A DNA stretch of 17,573 nucleotides from Candidatus Uhrbacteria bacterium (GCA_016205995.1 JACQSJ010000040.1:1-17573); one strand, 5' to 3'. Shown: positions 5,908-12,997, counted from the first letter of the stretch. A program made the numbers and translations. Notes: a model not told the origin generated them from the sequence alone.

Positions 5908-5986
5908 CCTTGTCATCCCGAACGTAGTGAGGGATCTCTTACCATTAGGAGATCCTTCGTCGCTTCGCTCCTCAGGATGACAAAGG
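5908..5986. repeat. REP-like long imperfect hairpin between convergent genes
   Basis: Outer arms CCTTGTCATCC (5908-5918) and GGATGACAAAGG (5975-5986) pair with one extra A. Inner arms GGATCTC (5932-5938) and GAGATCC (5949-5955) close a ten-base loop. The wording (GTCATCCCGA, GAGGGATC, CTTCGCTCCTCAGGATGAC) matches a repeat type common in many bacterial genomes. It fills the gap between dinB and the gene converging on it, and may help end both transcripts. Confidence 0.8.
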
Positions 5987-5991
5987 TATAG

Positions 5992-6546
5992 CTAATTCCC
6001 AAATTCCCCTTCGACCAAGTGTGTGCCGGGGTCCAGGCTTCCTTCGTACTGATTCACGGTGATGATCACCTGAGTATAGTTCGAATAGGTTTCATCGTCA
6101 GGAGCCTGCCACTCAATGACGAAGTATCCATCCTCATCCGTCACCATCTCGCCAAGCGAAAAAAAATCGTACGGCAACCGGCTCAGAAGCCAGACTTGAT
6201 AGTACGAAACCTCGCGGTCTATTTCGGGGAGCGCTGCTTTCATTTCAAAATAATACCGATCGTCTTTTTCCCCACGTGTCGCCGCACCCACGCGTTCCCC
6301 CGTCGATACCCACGCAAGCGTGGCCTCGCGACTCTGCGTATCAATCGCCCCGTCGATCACCGCCTGGGAGATTGGGTCGGGCTTGAGAACATTGGCAATA
6401 GACGAGACGACCGACTCCTCCGCAATAGGCTCGGAGCGAAACCATCGCACCGCCACAACGAAGATGATAAACAACACGATCACACAAACAGCCGTCACGG
6501 TTGCTGACTCCCATCGATGCGTGCGCTTGTTTCGGTCGCTAACCAT
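5992..6546 (-). CDS. Membrane-anchored protein resembling the RskA C-terminal domain
   Basis: 184 aa. The N-terminus is basic (VSDRNKRTHRW), then one hydrophobic helix spans about residues 16-35. The outer domain from about residue 70 (QSREATLAWVSTGERVGAATRG, YYQVWLLSRLPYDFFSLGEMVTDEDGYFVIEW, VIITVNQYEGSLDPGTHLVEGEF) has the YxVWLL / G-x-F / GSxxPG order of the RskA-type anti-sigma-factor extracytoplasmic domain. No zinc-binding anti-sigma helix precedes it and no sigma factor is nearby, so a true anti-sigma role is not supported. Its ATG overlaps the stop of malic enzyme by 8 bp (ATGGTTAG), so it is translated as part of that operon. Confidence 0.75.
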   Translation of the reverse strand: MVSDRNKRTHRWESATVTAVCVIVLFIIFVVAVRWFRSEPIAEESVVSSIANVLKPDPISQAVIDGAIDTQSREATLAWVSTGERVGAATRGEKDDRYYFEMKAALPEIDREVSYYQVWLLSRLPYDFFSLGEMVTDEDGYFVIEWQAPDDETYSNYTQVIITVNQYEGSLDPGTHLVEGEFGN

Positions 6547-7690
6547 ACGACGCAGCCATCTTCACTGCCTCCGCAACAACATCCGCAAGGCCCGGCTCAA
6601 AAGGCGATGGCATAATCTTCTCGCTTGTTGGTTCTGGAACGAGCTTGGCAAGCGCATGCGCGGCAGCGACACGCATCGCCGGCGTGATACGACGAATGCG
6701 GCCCTCGAGCGCTCCTTTAAAAATTCCCGGGAATGCCAAGACGTTGTTCACCTGATTGGGAAAATCTGATCGTCCTGTGGCAACGATCGCCGCCCCGCCT
6801 GCGCTCGCGATCTCGGGCATAATCTCCGGAATAGGATTCGCCATCGCGAACACGATCGCCTTCTGCGCCATCGTGCGCACCATGTCCGCCGTGACGAGTC
6901 CCGGCTGGCTCACCCCGATAAACACATCCGCCCCCACGAGCGCATCCGCAAGGCTGCCGGTGCGACCTTCTGGATTAATCCGCGCGGCAAGTTTTTCTTT
7001 GTAGCTGTTCATGCCTTCCCTCCCTTGCGCGATGATGCCCTTGGAGTCGATCATGGCGAGCCTTGTCATTCCTGCTTCAAATAAGAGATGCGTAATCCCC
7101 ATGCCACCAGCGCCCGCACCTGAGATCACAACCGACACATCCTCAAGTTTTTTTCCGACGACTTTAAGCGCGTTCAACAGTCCCGCCAAAACTACCACGG
7201 CTGTCCCGTGCTGGTCGTCGTGCATGACCGGGATGTCGAGTTCTTCGATAAGCCGCCGCTCCACTTCAAAACACGCGGGAGCCGCGATGTCCTCCAAATT
7301 GATCCCACCAAATCCCGGCGCAATTCTTTTTACTGTCTCGACGATCTCGTCGACGTCCTGCGTGGCAAGACAAATCGGAAACGCGTCGATACCGGCAAAA
7401 CGCTTAAACAAAATAGCCTTGCCTTCCATGACCGGGAGTCCCGCCTCTGGACCGATATTTCCCAGTCCCAAGACCGCCGACCCATCTGTCACCACCGCCA
7501 CGGTCCTTCCCTTAATCGTGAGGTCCCATGCCCGTTCTTTGTCTGCGGCGATGACTCGGCACGGCTCGGCCACGCCAGGCGTGTAGGCCGTTGAGAGGTC
7601 GTCTTTATTCTCGATTGCGACAACCGACTCGACGGAAAGTTTTCCTTTGTAGCGCTTGTGCATCTCAAGCGACGCTTCACTGTAATTCAT
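6539..7690 (-). CDS. Malic enzyme, NAD-type short bacterial form
   Basis: 383 aa, standard for the short bacterial and archaeal form. It converts malate to pyruvate and CO2 with reduction of NAD(P). Motifs: STAYTPGVAEPC (33-44, with Tyr36), TDGSAVLGLGNIGPEAGLPVMEGKA (68-92, with Lys91), FGGINLEDIAAPACF (127-141), MHDDQHGTAVVVLAG (156-170, metal-binding Asp), the nucleotide-binding GAGAGGMG (191-198) and ATGRSDFPNQVNNVLAFPGIF (305-324). Asp215 after the second strand (MIDSKG) favours NAD over NADP. There is no C-terminal phosphotransacetylase-like domain. It follows the retropepsin gene by 10 nt and overlaps the membrane-protein gene downstream by 8 bp. It could feed pyruvate to fermentation or run in reverse to make malate. 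Confidence 0.96.
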   Translation of the reverse strand: MNYSEASLEMHKRYKGKLSVESVVAIENKDDLSTAYTPGVAEPCRVIAADKERAWDLTIKGRTVAVVTDGSAVLGLGNIGPEAGLPVMEGKAILFKRFAGIDAFPICLATQDVDEIVETVKRIAPGFGGINLEDIAAPACFEVERRLIEELDIPVMHDDQHGTAVVVLAGLLNALKVVGKKLEDVSVVISGAGAGGMGITHLLFEAGMTRLAMIDSKGIIAQGREGMNSYKEKLAARINPEGRTGSLADALVGADVFIGVSQPGLVTADMVRTMAQKAIVFAMANPIPEIMPEIASAGGAAIVATGRSDFPNQVNNVLAFPGIFKGALEGRIRRITPAMRVAAAHALAKLVPEPTSEKIMPSPFEPGLADVVAEAVKMAASYG

Positions 7691-7700
7691 ATTGGTGCTC

Positions 7701-8102
7701 TTACGTCCTTTCCATGACTGAAATCTCTCCTTTCAAAAAATCGAACGACACGACAAAATGTTCGAAAAATCCACGTTGTCCAACAACGCCATATCCGAAC
7801 CGACTTACGTTTGAAAGAAACCCTGCCTCGGTATCGAACGATTGATTACCAACTGTGATAGTAACGGGGTGGATGTAATAAGGTTTTACGACTCCTGTAA
7901 CACCAACAACCTCACCCGATCGACCGTTAAAGAATGGAATGCCTAGTGTGTCACCAATCTCCGAGTCAAACATACAAACATCCGCCCCTGAATCTACAAG
8001 CACCTCATAGATCACGGAGCGGTTGCGATAGTGAATCTTGATTGGAATGACAGGACGTAAAACTCCCTGGACTCTCTTATACCGAAAAATCATACGAGCC
8101 AA
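7701..8102 (-). CDS. Retropepsin-like aspartic protease, single domain
   Basis: 133 aa. The active-site triad is in YEVLVDSGADVCMFD (Asp37-Ser38-Gly39-Ala40), and the second hydrophobic-hydrophobic-Gly element typical of the fold is GVVGQRG (105-111). One such domain would need to dimerise to be active, as retroviral proteases do. The chosen start is TTG at 8102-8100 because GGTGA lies six bases upstream; an ATG at 8093 would shorten it by three residues. It overlaps the preceding DUF5678-like gene by 26 bp (17 bp with the later start). Base composition is lower in GC than the neighbours: 28 of 60 bases at 7861-7920. There is no signal peptide, so it should act in the cytoplasm. The substrate is unknown; the partner gene is a natural candidate. 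Confidence 0.85.
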   Translation of the reverse strand: MARMIFRYKRVQGVLRPVIPIKIHYRNRSVIYEVLVDSGADVCMFDSEIGDTLGIPFFNGRSGEVVGVTGVVKPYYIHPVTITVGNQSFDTEAGFLSNVSRFGYGVVGQRGFFEHFVVSFDFLKGEISVMERT

Positions 8103-8286
8103 TGTAGGTCACCAGTTTCTCAGGGACATGTGTAACGATCGGTTGTACATATCCAGAAACATGGGCATGCTCAAGAGCTTCCTTGAGTGTCTTGCCACTC
8201 CCAATAACTGTACGTTCGTCCTCCTTGAGGGCAACCCACAGACCTTTGTAGTCTTCAAACAGATTTGTCCAATCAATAGCTGACAT
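8077..8286 (-). CDS. DUF5678-like small protein
   Basis: 69 aa. The pattern W-x-x-L-F-x-x-Y-K-G-x-W-V-A-L (6-20), an acidic turn (KEDERTVIGSGKTLKEALEHA, 21-41) and a final strand (VPEKLVTYIGSYDFSV) fits the DUF5678 family: a small alpha/beta fold of unknown biochemical role, reported in many archaea and bacteria next to aspartyl-protease-like genes. Identification is by pattern, not search. It is the first gene of an AT-rich unit (26 G+C in 60 bases at 8101-8160) with its own promoter and overlaps the protease gene. No Shine-Dalgarno is obvious; the leader is A/T-rich. Confidence 0.78.
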   Translation of the reverse strand: MSAIDWTNLFEDYKGLWVALKEDERTVIGSGKTLKEALEHAHVSGYVQPIVTHVPEKLVTYIGSYDFSV

Positions 8287-8303
8287 ACGATTTATTTACT
8301 TAA

Positions 8304-8332
8304 ACAATAGCATAAACACATTGGTTCTTCAA
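8304..8332 (-). promoter_or_regulatory. Predicted promoter of the DUF5678/retropepsin operon
   Basis: On the minus strand, TTGAAG (8332-8327), a 17-nt spacer and TATTGT (8309-8304) form a sigma-70-type promoter within an A/T-rich intergenic stretch. The transcript would start near 8297, about 11 nt before the ATG at 8286. It may also serve malic enzyme and the RskA-like gene downstream. Confidence 0.5.
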
Positions 8333-8346
8333 ATATCGTCTGCTAC

Positions 8347-10443
8347 TTATAGTTCATCAACATCTCTTAAAAAACTCATCTTTGGCATGGGCTTTTGTGT
8401 GCGCTCGCCTAGATCATCAAACACAATCGTCGGGCCGTCATTCCACTCGGAATCCGAGAACGACCCGTGCACGGGTCGTGAAACTGCGGCTTTAAGTTTC
8501 ACCTCCTCAAGCAATCCTTCAGGAAGCTCCTGCAAAAACAATGAGGGCTGACTGAGCATCAGTGTATCGTACCCACTCGTGATCGGATAGGTGAAAAAAA
8601 GTTCTTTGCGCGCTCGCGTTGTCGCCACATAAAAAAGTCGACGTTCCTCCTCCAGTCCCCCGTCTTCATCCAACGCCGCACCGATCGGAAACTTTCCGTC
8701 TACGAGGTGCATGACAAACACCGCATCCCACTCAAGTCCCTTTGCTTGATGAATCGTCGAGAGCACCATCTTCTCCTCATCTTCAACTCCTCCTTCCTCG
8801 CGCAGGGCGCCGTACTCCCCTGTGAGTGATACCTCATCGAGGAAGGTCTGGAGGCTGACGTAGCCTTCCGCAAAAAGCGCGAACTGTTCGAGGTCCTCAA
8901 GCCGATCCATGAAGTCCGGATACTCGGCCTCAAGGTAATCGCGATAGTCGCCAGCGATCACCGCGCGGATGAGCTCGGCCGGATGTTCTTCACGCGCCAT
9001 TTTCTCAAGGGTCTTGCGTAGTCCCTCCCATCCAGCATGCGCACGTTTGGGGATCTTAGGGTTACCGTTCAATATCTCTGAAAGCGAGTCGTAGTCCTTA
9101 AACTGCGACGCCATTGTTTCTGCGCTCGCCAGACCGACACCGTTTAAGAGTCCTAAAATGCGCATCCAGGCGACTTCATCTTTGGGGTTCTGCCGAATAC
9201 GCAGGTGCGACACAATATCTTTCACATGCGCACGCTCGAAAAATTTGAGCCCGCCGCGATACTCGTACGGGATGTCCCGCTTCATCAACTCGAACTCAAG
9301 TGTCTGAGAATGGAACGCTGCACGGAATAAAACGGCCATCTCCGAAAGCGGCATCCCCTCTTCCCGCAGAGCCAAAATCTTCTGAGCGATAAACTGCGCC
9401 TCTTGAGCCGCATTACTCGCGGGTACGAGCGACGGCCGCTCAAGCGAACTACGCACGGCCGTCAACTCCTTTTTGAATTGATCTCTATTTTGTGTGATTG
9501 ACGAATTGGCGACCGCGAGAATCTCAGGACTGGAGCGATAGTTCGTCGTGAGCCGAAACGTCTTGGTTTCCGCATACGTTTGGGGGAATCCAAGAATATT
9601 TCGAATCTCCGCCGCACGGAATGAATAAATCGACTGGGCATCATCGCCCACCACAAGCACATTCCCATGCTCGCTCGCGAGCTGTCGGATAATTTCCGCT
9701 TGAACAACATTTGTGTCCTGGTACTCATCGACAAGCACATACTCAAACTGATGAGCCAGTTTCTGACGGACTCCCTCATGGTGATACAGAAGCTCGCGTA
9801 GTTTCAAAAGGAGGTCGTCGAAATCCATGGCGTCTGCCTGGCGCTTACGCTGGGCATACAGCTCGGCGATGCGCTCGATCACAGGCGCCATCTCCATAAA
9901 GCTCGGATACTTGCTCTCGATCACATCGCTCATGACCCGCCCCGAGTTCTGGGCATAGCTGATCATGGCATGCACCTTCGCAGGCGACGGAAATCGACGA
10001 GACGTGGTGTCGACATTGAGGGCTTTGATACAGACCTTGATGAGCGACTTCGCGTCCTCTTGATCGAGGATCGTAAAGTTATTCGAGTACCCCAACTGTG
10101 ACCCGTAGATACGCAAAAGCCGATTCGCGATCGAATGAAACGTCCCTCCCCAAAGCCCGGTCGGATATCGCCCCAACAACCCCTCCACTCGCGACAACAT
10201 TTCTTTAGCAGCCTTATTCGTGAATGTCACAAGCAAAATACTCTCAGGACTCACCCCACGCTCCAACAAGTACGCCACCCGATACGTAATCGTCCGCGTC
10301 TTCCCCGAGCCTGCCCCGGCTAGCACCAAACACGCCCCGTCGCCATTCAAGACGACATTCAGCTGCTCAGGATTGAGCTCTTTTTGATAGTCAATTTGAG
10401 CCTCAGAAAGGTCAAAATCATCTTGTAAAACAAACTCCTTCAT
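8347..10443 (-). CDS. UvrD/PcrA-type superfamily 1 DNA helicase
   Basis: 698 aa, in the range of UvrD, PcrA and Rep. It is an ATP-driven 3'-5' DNA unwinding enzyme used in excision and mismatch repair and in clearing protein from DNA. Motifs in order: Q motif LNPEQ (23-27), Walker A AGAGSGKT (42-49), VTFTNKAAKEM (72-82), TFHSIANRLLR (101-111), Walker B DEYQD (239-243), GDDAQSIYSFR (266-276), TTNYRSSPEIL (299-309), then STIHQAKGLEWDAVFV and VATTRARKELFF in the last 140 residues. The tail past the PSLFLQELPEG segment is short and variable, and contains a 20-bp palindrome. The gene stands alone between an AT-rich operon and the accessory island. A TAAAAT before the ATG could be a -10 box but no matching -35 was found. 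Whether it is UvrD, PcrA or Rep in function cannot be told. Confidence 0.96.
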   Translation of the reverse strand: MKEFVLQDDFDLSEAQIDYQKELNPEQLNVVLNGDGACLVLAGAGSGKTRTITYRVAYLLERGVSPESILLVTFTNKAAKEMLSRVEGLLGRYPTGLWGGTFHSIANRLLRIYGSQLGYSNNFTILDQEDAKSLIKVCIKALNVDTTSRRFPSPAKVHAMISYAQNSGRVMSDVIESKYPSFMEMAPVIERIAELYAQRKRQADAMDFDDLLLKLRELLYHHEGVRQKLAHQFEYVLVDEYQDTNVVQAEIIRQLASEHGNVLVVGDDAQSIYSFRAAEIRNILGFPQTYAETKTFRLTTNYRSSPEILAVANSSITQNRDQFKKELTAVRSSLERPSLVPASNAAQEAQFIAQKILALREEGMPLSEMAVLFRAAFHSQTLEFELMKRDIPYEYRGGLKFFERAHVKDIVSHLRIRQNPKDEVAWMRILGLLNGVGLASAETMASQFKDYDSLSEILNGNPKIPKRAHAGWEGLRKTLEKMAREEHPAELIRAVIAGDYRDYLEAEYPDFMDRLEDLEQFALFAEGYVSLQTFLDEVSLTGEYGALREEGGVEDEEKMVLSTIHQAKGLEWDAVFVMHLVDGKFPIGAALDEDGGLEEERRLFYVATTRARKELFFTYPITSGYDTLMLSQPSLFLQELPEGLLEEVKLKAAVSRPVHGSFSDSEWNDGPTIVFDDLGERTQKPMPKMSFLRDVDEL
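8460..8479. repeat. 20-bp perfect palindrome inside the helicase gene tail
   Basis: ACGACCCGTG (8460-8469) followed by its exact reverse complement CACGGGTCGT. It codes for part of SRPVHGSF in the unconserved C-terminal tail. It may be a repeat insertion like those in dinB, or chance. Confidence 0.5.
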
Positions 10444-10535
10444 AGAGACCCTATTTTAACACACAGCGGGTTTCCATTTTCTGAAAGCTCCCTTTTCAGG
10501 TTTCGGGGTCAGGTCGGGTTATGGGCTTTTCGGCT

Positions 10536-10571
10536 GGCGACATTTTTTCGCAGGTGCGAACTTTTGTCGCC
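10536..10571. other. Bipartite hairpin upstream of the accessory unit
   Basis: Outer stem GGCGACA / TGTCGCC (10536-10542 and 10565-10571) and inner stem TTCGC / GCGAA (10547-10551 and 10556-10560) close on loop AGGT, with a symmetric TTTT/CTTT internal loop. It lies about 28 bp before a predicted promoter and does not resemble a terminator. The rest of 10444-10667 holds only the helicase leader and this promoter region. Confidence 0.55.
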
Positions 10572-10598
10572 ATAATCGGCTCGAGCAGGCTACGTCTT

Positions 10599-10660
10599 TT
10601 GACTTTCCTGCCAAAATCGACTACTCTGCCTCGTCGACGTCCAACCCCGTCGATGTGGAG
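10599..10660 (+). promoter_or_regulatory. Promoter and ribosome binding site of the two-gene accessory unit
   Basis: TTGACT (10599-10604), a 17-nt spacer and TACTCT (10622-10627); the -10 match is weak. GGAG at 10657-10660 lies seven bases before the ATG at 10668 and decides the start over the longer open frame upstream. Confidence 0.45.
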
Positions 10661-10667
10661 AAACACC

Positions 10668-11081
10668 ATGCTCGAGTTCCTTTCGTCCTCCTCCCCCGTC
10701 CTCGTTCCCCTCCTCATGGGAGCCATCCTGATCTACATCCTCACCTTCAGGACGGAACGCCAGTCCGATCTCGCAGGCGGACTCGGACTCGCGAGTACAC
10801 TGCTCATGACGCTCATCGCGGTTGTCCTGGGGGCGATGGTCATGTTCCAGCGCACCATGCAGGCGGAGCAGACCCTGGCCTGGCAGCAGGCCGCCGTCCC
10901 GCTGATCGAGGCGCGCATCGCCCCCTTCTCGCCACGCGAGGTGTGGGAGATCACGGCCCAGGACATTGAGCACGCGCTCGACCCCTGCTACCCCCGCGAT
11001 TGGCGCGAACGCACGCTTCCCTCGACGACCTCGTGCCAGGACCCCGACCGCCAGACGGCGATCCGGGTCAGCCTGCGCTGA
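10668..11081 (+). CDS. Two-helix membrane protein of unknown function
   Basis: 137 aa. Two hydrophobic helices lie at about residues 10-27 (PVLVPLLMGAILIYILTF) and 41-60 (LASTLLMTLIAVVLGAMVMF), joined by a short charged loop (RTERQSDLAGG). A soluble C-terminal part of about 75 residues follows, with Gln-rich helix AEQTLAWQQAA, an acidic stretch and two Cys (107, 123). No family was recognised. The size and two-helix layout recall holins and small membrane anchors, but nothing else phage-like is near. GC is high and the reading direction isolates it with the next gene, 11 nt downstream, in a unit bounded by a promoter and a terminator. The start is set by GGAG seven bases before the ATG. Confidence 0.65.
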   Translation: MLEFLSSSSPVLVPLLMGAILIYILTFRTERQSDLAGGLGLASTLLMTLIAVVLGAMVMFQRTMQAEQTLAWQQAAVPLIEARIAPFSPREVWEITAQDIEHALDPCYPRDWRERTLPSTTSCQDPDRQTAIRVSLR

Positions 11082-11092
11082 TCGGGTGGAAC

Positions 11093-11533
11093 ATGCACAC
11101 ACCCCTGAGTCTGAAGGCCGCCTACGAAGAGCGACTCCGCCTCGAGGCGCAGGCAAAGAAAGTCTGGGAAGGGCTGGCGGACCAGCTCGTCGAGCGCATC
11201 CCCTCTGACCTGCGCAAGTTCGCCGACGAACACGCATGGTACAAGTTCCAGACGGGCGATGTTCTGTACTGGAAGCTTCCGGAATTCCTCGAGAGCATCA
11301 TCCGAGACACTTCCAAAGGCTTCCGGACGGGAGAGCGATACTCTCCTGGAGATCTGAGGACCTACGGCTGCACTAGCTTCAAGGATCTCAAGAGCAAGAT
11401 CCGCAAGCTCGCGAACGCTTGGCGCGGAGTGATCCGCATCCGCTGGCATGACAACCACCGGGAGGGCCGAATCGAGGTCCAGTACTTCGCCGAGGAGTAC
11501 CTACCGAAGAAAGAGACCCCCGACCAGAACTGA
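11093..11533 (+). CDS. Soluble protein of unknown function, partner of the membrane gene
   Basis: 146 aa, no recognised domain. The first 45 residues are helical and charged (LSLKAAYEERLRLEAQAKKVWEGLADQLVERIPSDLRKFADEH). The middle is mixed, with aromatic residues (WYKFQTGDVLYWKLPEFL), then a helix (FKDLKSKIRKLANAW) and a closing pair of strands (GVIRIRWHD, GRIEVQYFAEEYL). No signal peptide is present. The ATG at 11093 is preceded by GGGTGGA at a short spacing; the frame is open further upstream but would overlap the membrane gene heavily. An intrinsic terminator follows 17 nt after the stop. Membrane plus soluble partner genes of this kind are common in small accessory units, but a function cannot be assigned. 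Confidence 0.65.
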   Translation: MHTPLSLKAAYEERLRLEAQAKKVWEGLADQLVERIPSDLRKFADEHAWYKFQTGDVLYWKLPEFLESIIRDTSKGFRTGERYSPGDLRTYGCTSFKDLKSKIRKLANAWRGVIRIRWHDNHREGRIEVQYFAEEYLPKKETPDQN

Positions 11534-11550
11534 CGACCGAATGATCCCTC

Positions 11551-11577
11551 ACAGGCGACCCCCGCGGCGCCTGTTTT
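11551..11577 (+). terminator. Terminator of the two-gene accessory unit
   Basis: ACAGGCG (11551-11557) pairs with CGCCTGT (11568-11574) around a ten-base GC-rich loop, followed by a T-rich stretch (TTTTCTGTT, beginning with the last base of the stem). Confidence 0.8.
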
Positions 11578-11591
11578 CTGTTCCCAAAATG

Positions 11592-11614
11592 AAAACCGAC
11601 CTTGCGTAGGTCGG
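11592..11614 (-). terminator. Terminator of the 442-aa gene
   Basis: Read on the minus strand, CCGACCT, loop ACGCA, AGGTCGG and then TTTT form a standard intrinsic terminator 17 nt after the stop codon. It lies back to back with the terminator of the convergent unit. Confidence 0.88.
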
Positions 11615-11631
11615 GATATAGGCGCTGTGGC

Positions 11632-12960
11632 CTAGAGCGGGGCGACGGCCTTGTCGAGATGATCCTTCATCGTGACAAGGTCGGGACCACCCTGAGCCAG
11701 AACACGCATGAGATGGACGTCCGCCAGATGCACGTTTGGGACCACGCGTTGGAGGACTGGCCCCTTGAAGCCGTGCTCAAGGCGCTTGCCCGTGATCGGC
11801 TCGACGCTGACGAGCTTGCGGTGAACGGCTCGCAATTCGTCATGCCACATGAGCTGGCGCGAGGACTCGAGCTTTTCGCCGCGATCCTCGAGGATGCCGA
11901 GCTGGAGGAGGACTTCCTCCAGACGCCAGTGACACTCTTGCTGCACGGTCGCCCGGAAGACCTGTCCGATCAGCTCCTTGGCGTCGAGGATCGTGTCTCC
12001 ATTGCGGCCGCCAGCGGCTTCGCGCAGGAGTTTCGCTGCGGCGTCGAGATCATCCGCACTCCGAGTGAAGGAGCGCGAGAACGGACGGCTGACGATCGCT
12101 CGCAGACGCTTGGCCGCGTCCTCGAGCCGGTCGGCTTCCTCCTTGACCTTCTTGGGCGTGCGCCCAGGCCCATGGGCGAGCCACTCTGCCCGCAACCGAT
12201 ACTGCTGGGAACGTGACAGGTCGCGGACGATCTCGCGAAGCCGATCGATGTAGTGCTCGAGCACAGCCTCGCGGAAGCTCATGCGCCTACCGATGCCGCG
12301 CACGGCCTGGATCCGGCTCGCGATCTCATGCTCACCCGCAAAGCAGATGAGCGGGATGCGACCCGGATTGAACCGGCCCTTGGTGTCCGTGAGCGTGCCA
12401 GCCTGGAGCGTCCGAGCCTGCGCCCGACGCTTGGTCTCATCGATGGGTTTGCCGTACTTCTTGGCTGCCTGCACCGCGATGAGCACGAACGCCTCGCGTC
12501 CGTCCTCATCGACCTTGTGCAGTTCCCAGGAGGTGCGGACCAGCTCGTCGAGCGTTCCCGCGAGCCGCTTGTTCGCCGGAATCTCCCTCGAGCGATACCG
12601 ACGATCCGCGTGTCCGACTCCTCGACGGGCCTTGTGGACGCCGTCGTAGGAGACGAAGCACTGTTTCCACTCTTCCTCTGGCGGACCGCCATTGAGCCGC
12701 TCACTCACCTTGAGATTACGACTCAGAATGGAGCCAGACTTGAGCTCTCGGATGGCGCTCGCGCCCTCGAAGCAACCGACGGGCACCTCGTAGAGACAAT
12801 GCGGGATGAGCTCGTTGAGCTTGATCCCACGCAGCACCAGCGGTTGGGGCTTGGGCTCACCCTTCTTGCGGCGCTTGCGGGCGCGCAGGAGAGTGAGGTC
12901 GCGGGTGACGACTCTGGGTGCCTTCGGGTCAGGCCAGAGGAAGCGTGCGGGGTCGGTCAT
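11632..12960 (-). CDS. 442-aa protein of unknown function, Arg-rich and largely helical
   Basis: 442 aa, no domain recognised. The N-terminus is basic (LTLLRARKRRKKGEPKPQP, about 23-41). The middle has a possible alpha/beta core (EAFVLIAVQAAKKYGKPIDE and RIPLICFAGEHEIASRIQAVRGIGRRM). From about residue 230 it becomes a long charged helical region (EHYIDRLREIVRDLSRSQQYRLRAEWLA, VKEEADRLEDAAKRLRAIV, DDLDAAAKLLREAA), probably coiled coil. No transmembrane segment or signal peptide is present. GC is high: 40 of 60 bases at 12001-12060. It forms its own transcription unit with promoter and terminator, converging on the two-gene unit of similar composition. The start is firm: GGAGGG precedes the ATG at 12960. 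A large opposite-strand open frame is a shadow of its GC-rich codons. A nucleic-acid-related role is only suggested by charge. Confidence 0.75.
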   Translation of the reverse strand: MTDPARFLWPDPKAPRVVTRDLTLLRARKRRKKGEPKPQPLVLRGIKLNELIPHCLYEVPVGCFEGASAIRELKSGSILSRNLKVSERLNGGPPEEEWKQCFVSYDGVHKARRGVGHADRRYRSREIPANKRLAGTLDELVRTSWELHKVDEDGREAFVLIAVQAAKKYGKPIDETKRRAQARTLQAGTLTDTKGRFNPGRIPLICFAGEHEIASRIQAVRGIGRRMSFREAVLEHYIDRLREIVRDLSRSQQYRLRAEWLAHGPGRTPKKVKEEADRLEDAAKRLRAIVSRPFSRSFTRSADDLDAAAKLLREAAGGRNGDTILDAKELIGQVFRATVQQECHWRLEEVLLQLGILEDRGEKLESSRQLMWHDELRAVHRKLVSVEPITGKRLEHGFKGPVLQRVVPNVHLADVHLMRVLAQGGPDLVTMKDHLDKAVAPL

Positions 12961-12962
12961 CG

Positions 12963-12995
12963 AAAAACCCTCCAGGTGGATGGTTCACCGGAGGG
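12963..12995 (-). terminator. Terminator-like hairpin that also holds the RBS of the 442-aa gene
   Basis: On the minus strand CCCTCC-GGTG (12995-12986) pairs with CACC-GGAGGG (12978-12968, one bulged base) around a seven-base loop, followed by TTTTT (12967-12963) and then CG and the ATG at 12960. It sits after the mltG stop, so it can end mltG transcripts. Its descending arm contains the Shine-Dalgarno GGAGG of the next gene. Confidence 0.7.
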
Positions 12996-12997
12996 TC

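Noticed and set aside
5992..6546. Anti-sigma factor assignment
   Set aside because: The outer domain resembles RskA, but there is no cytoplasmic anti-sigma helix region of adequate length and no adjacent sigma factor.
7701..8286. Reading the DUF5678/retropepsin pair as a toxin-antitoxin system
   Set aside because: Size and overlap fit, but neither protein belongs to a recognised toxin or antitoxin family; left as an open accessory pair.
10668..11533. Holin/endolysin-like phage lysis cassette
   Set aside because: The membrane protein has two helices, but its partner has no peptidoglycan hydrolase motif and no phage genes are near.
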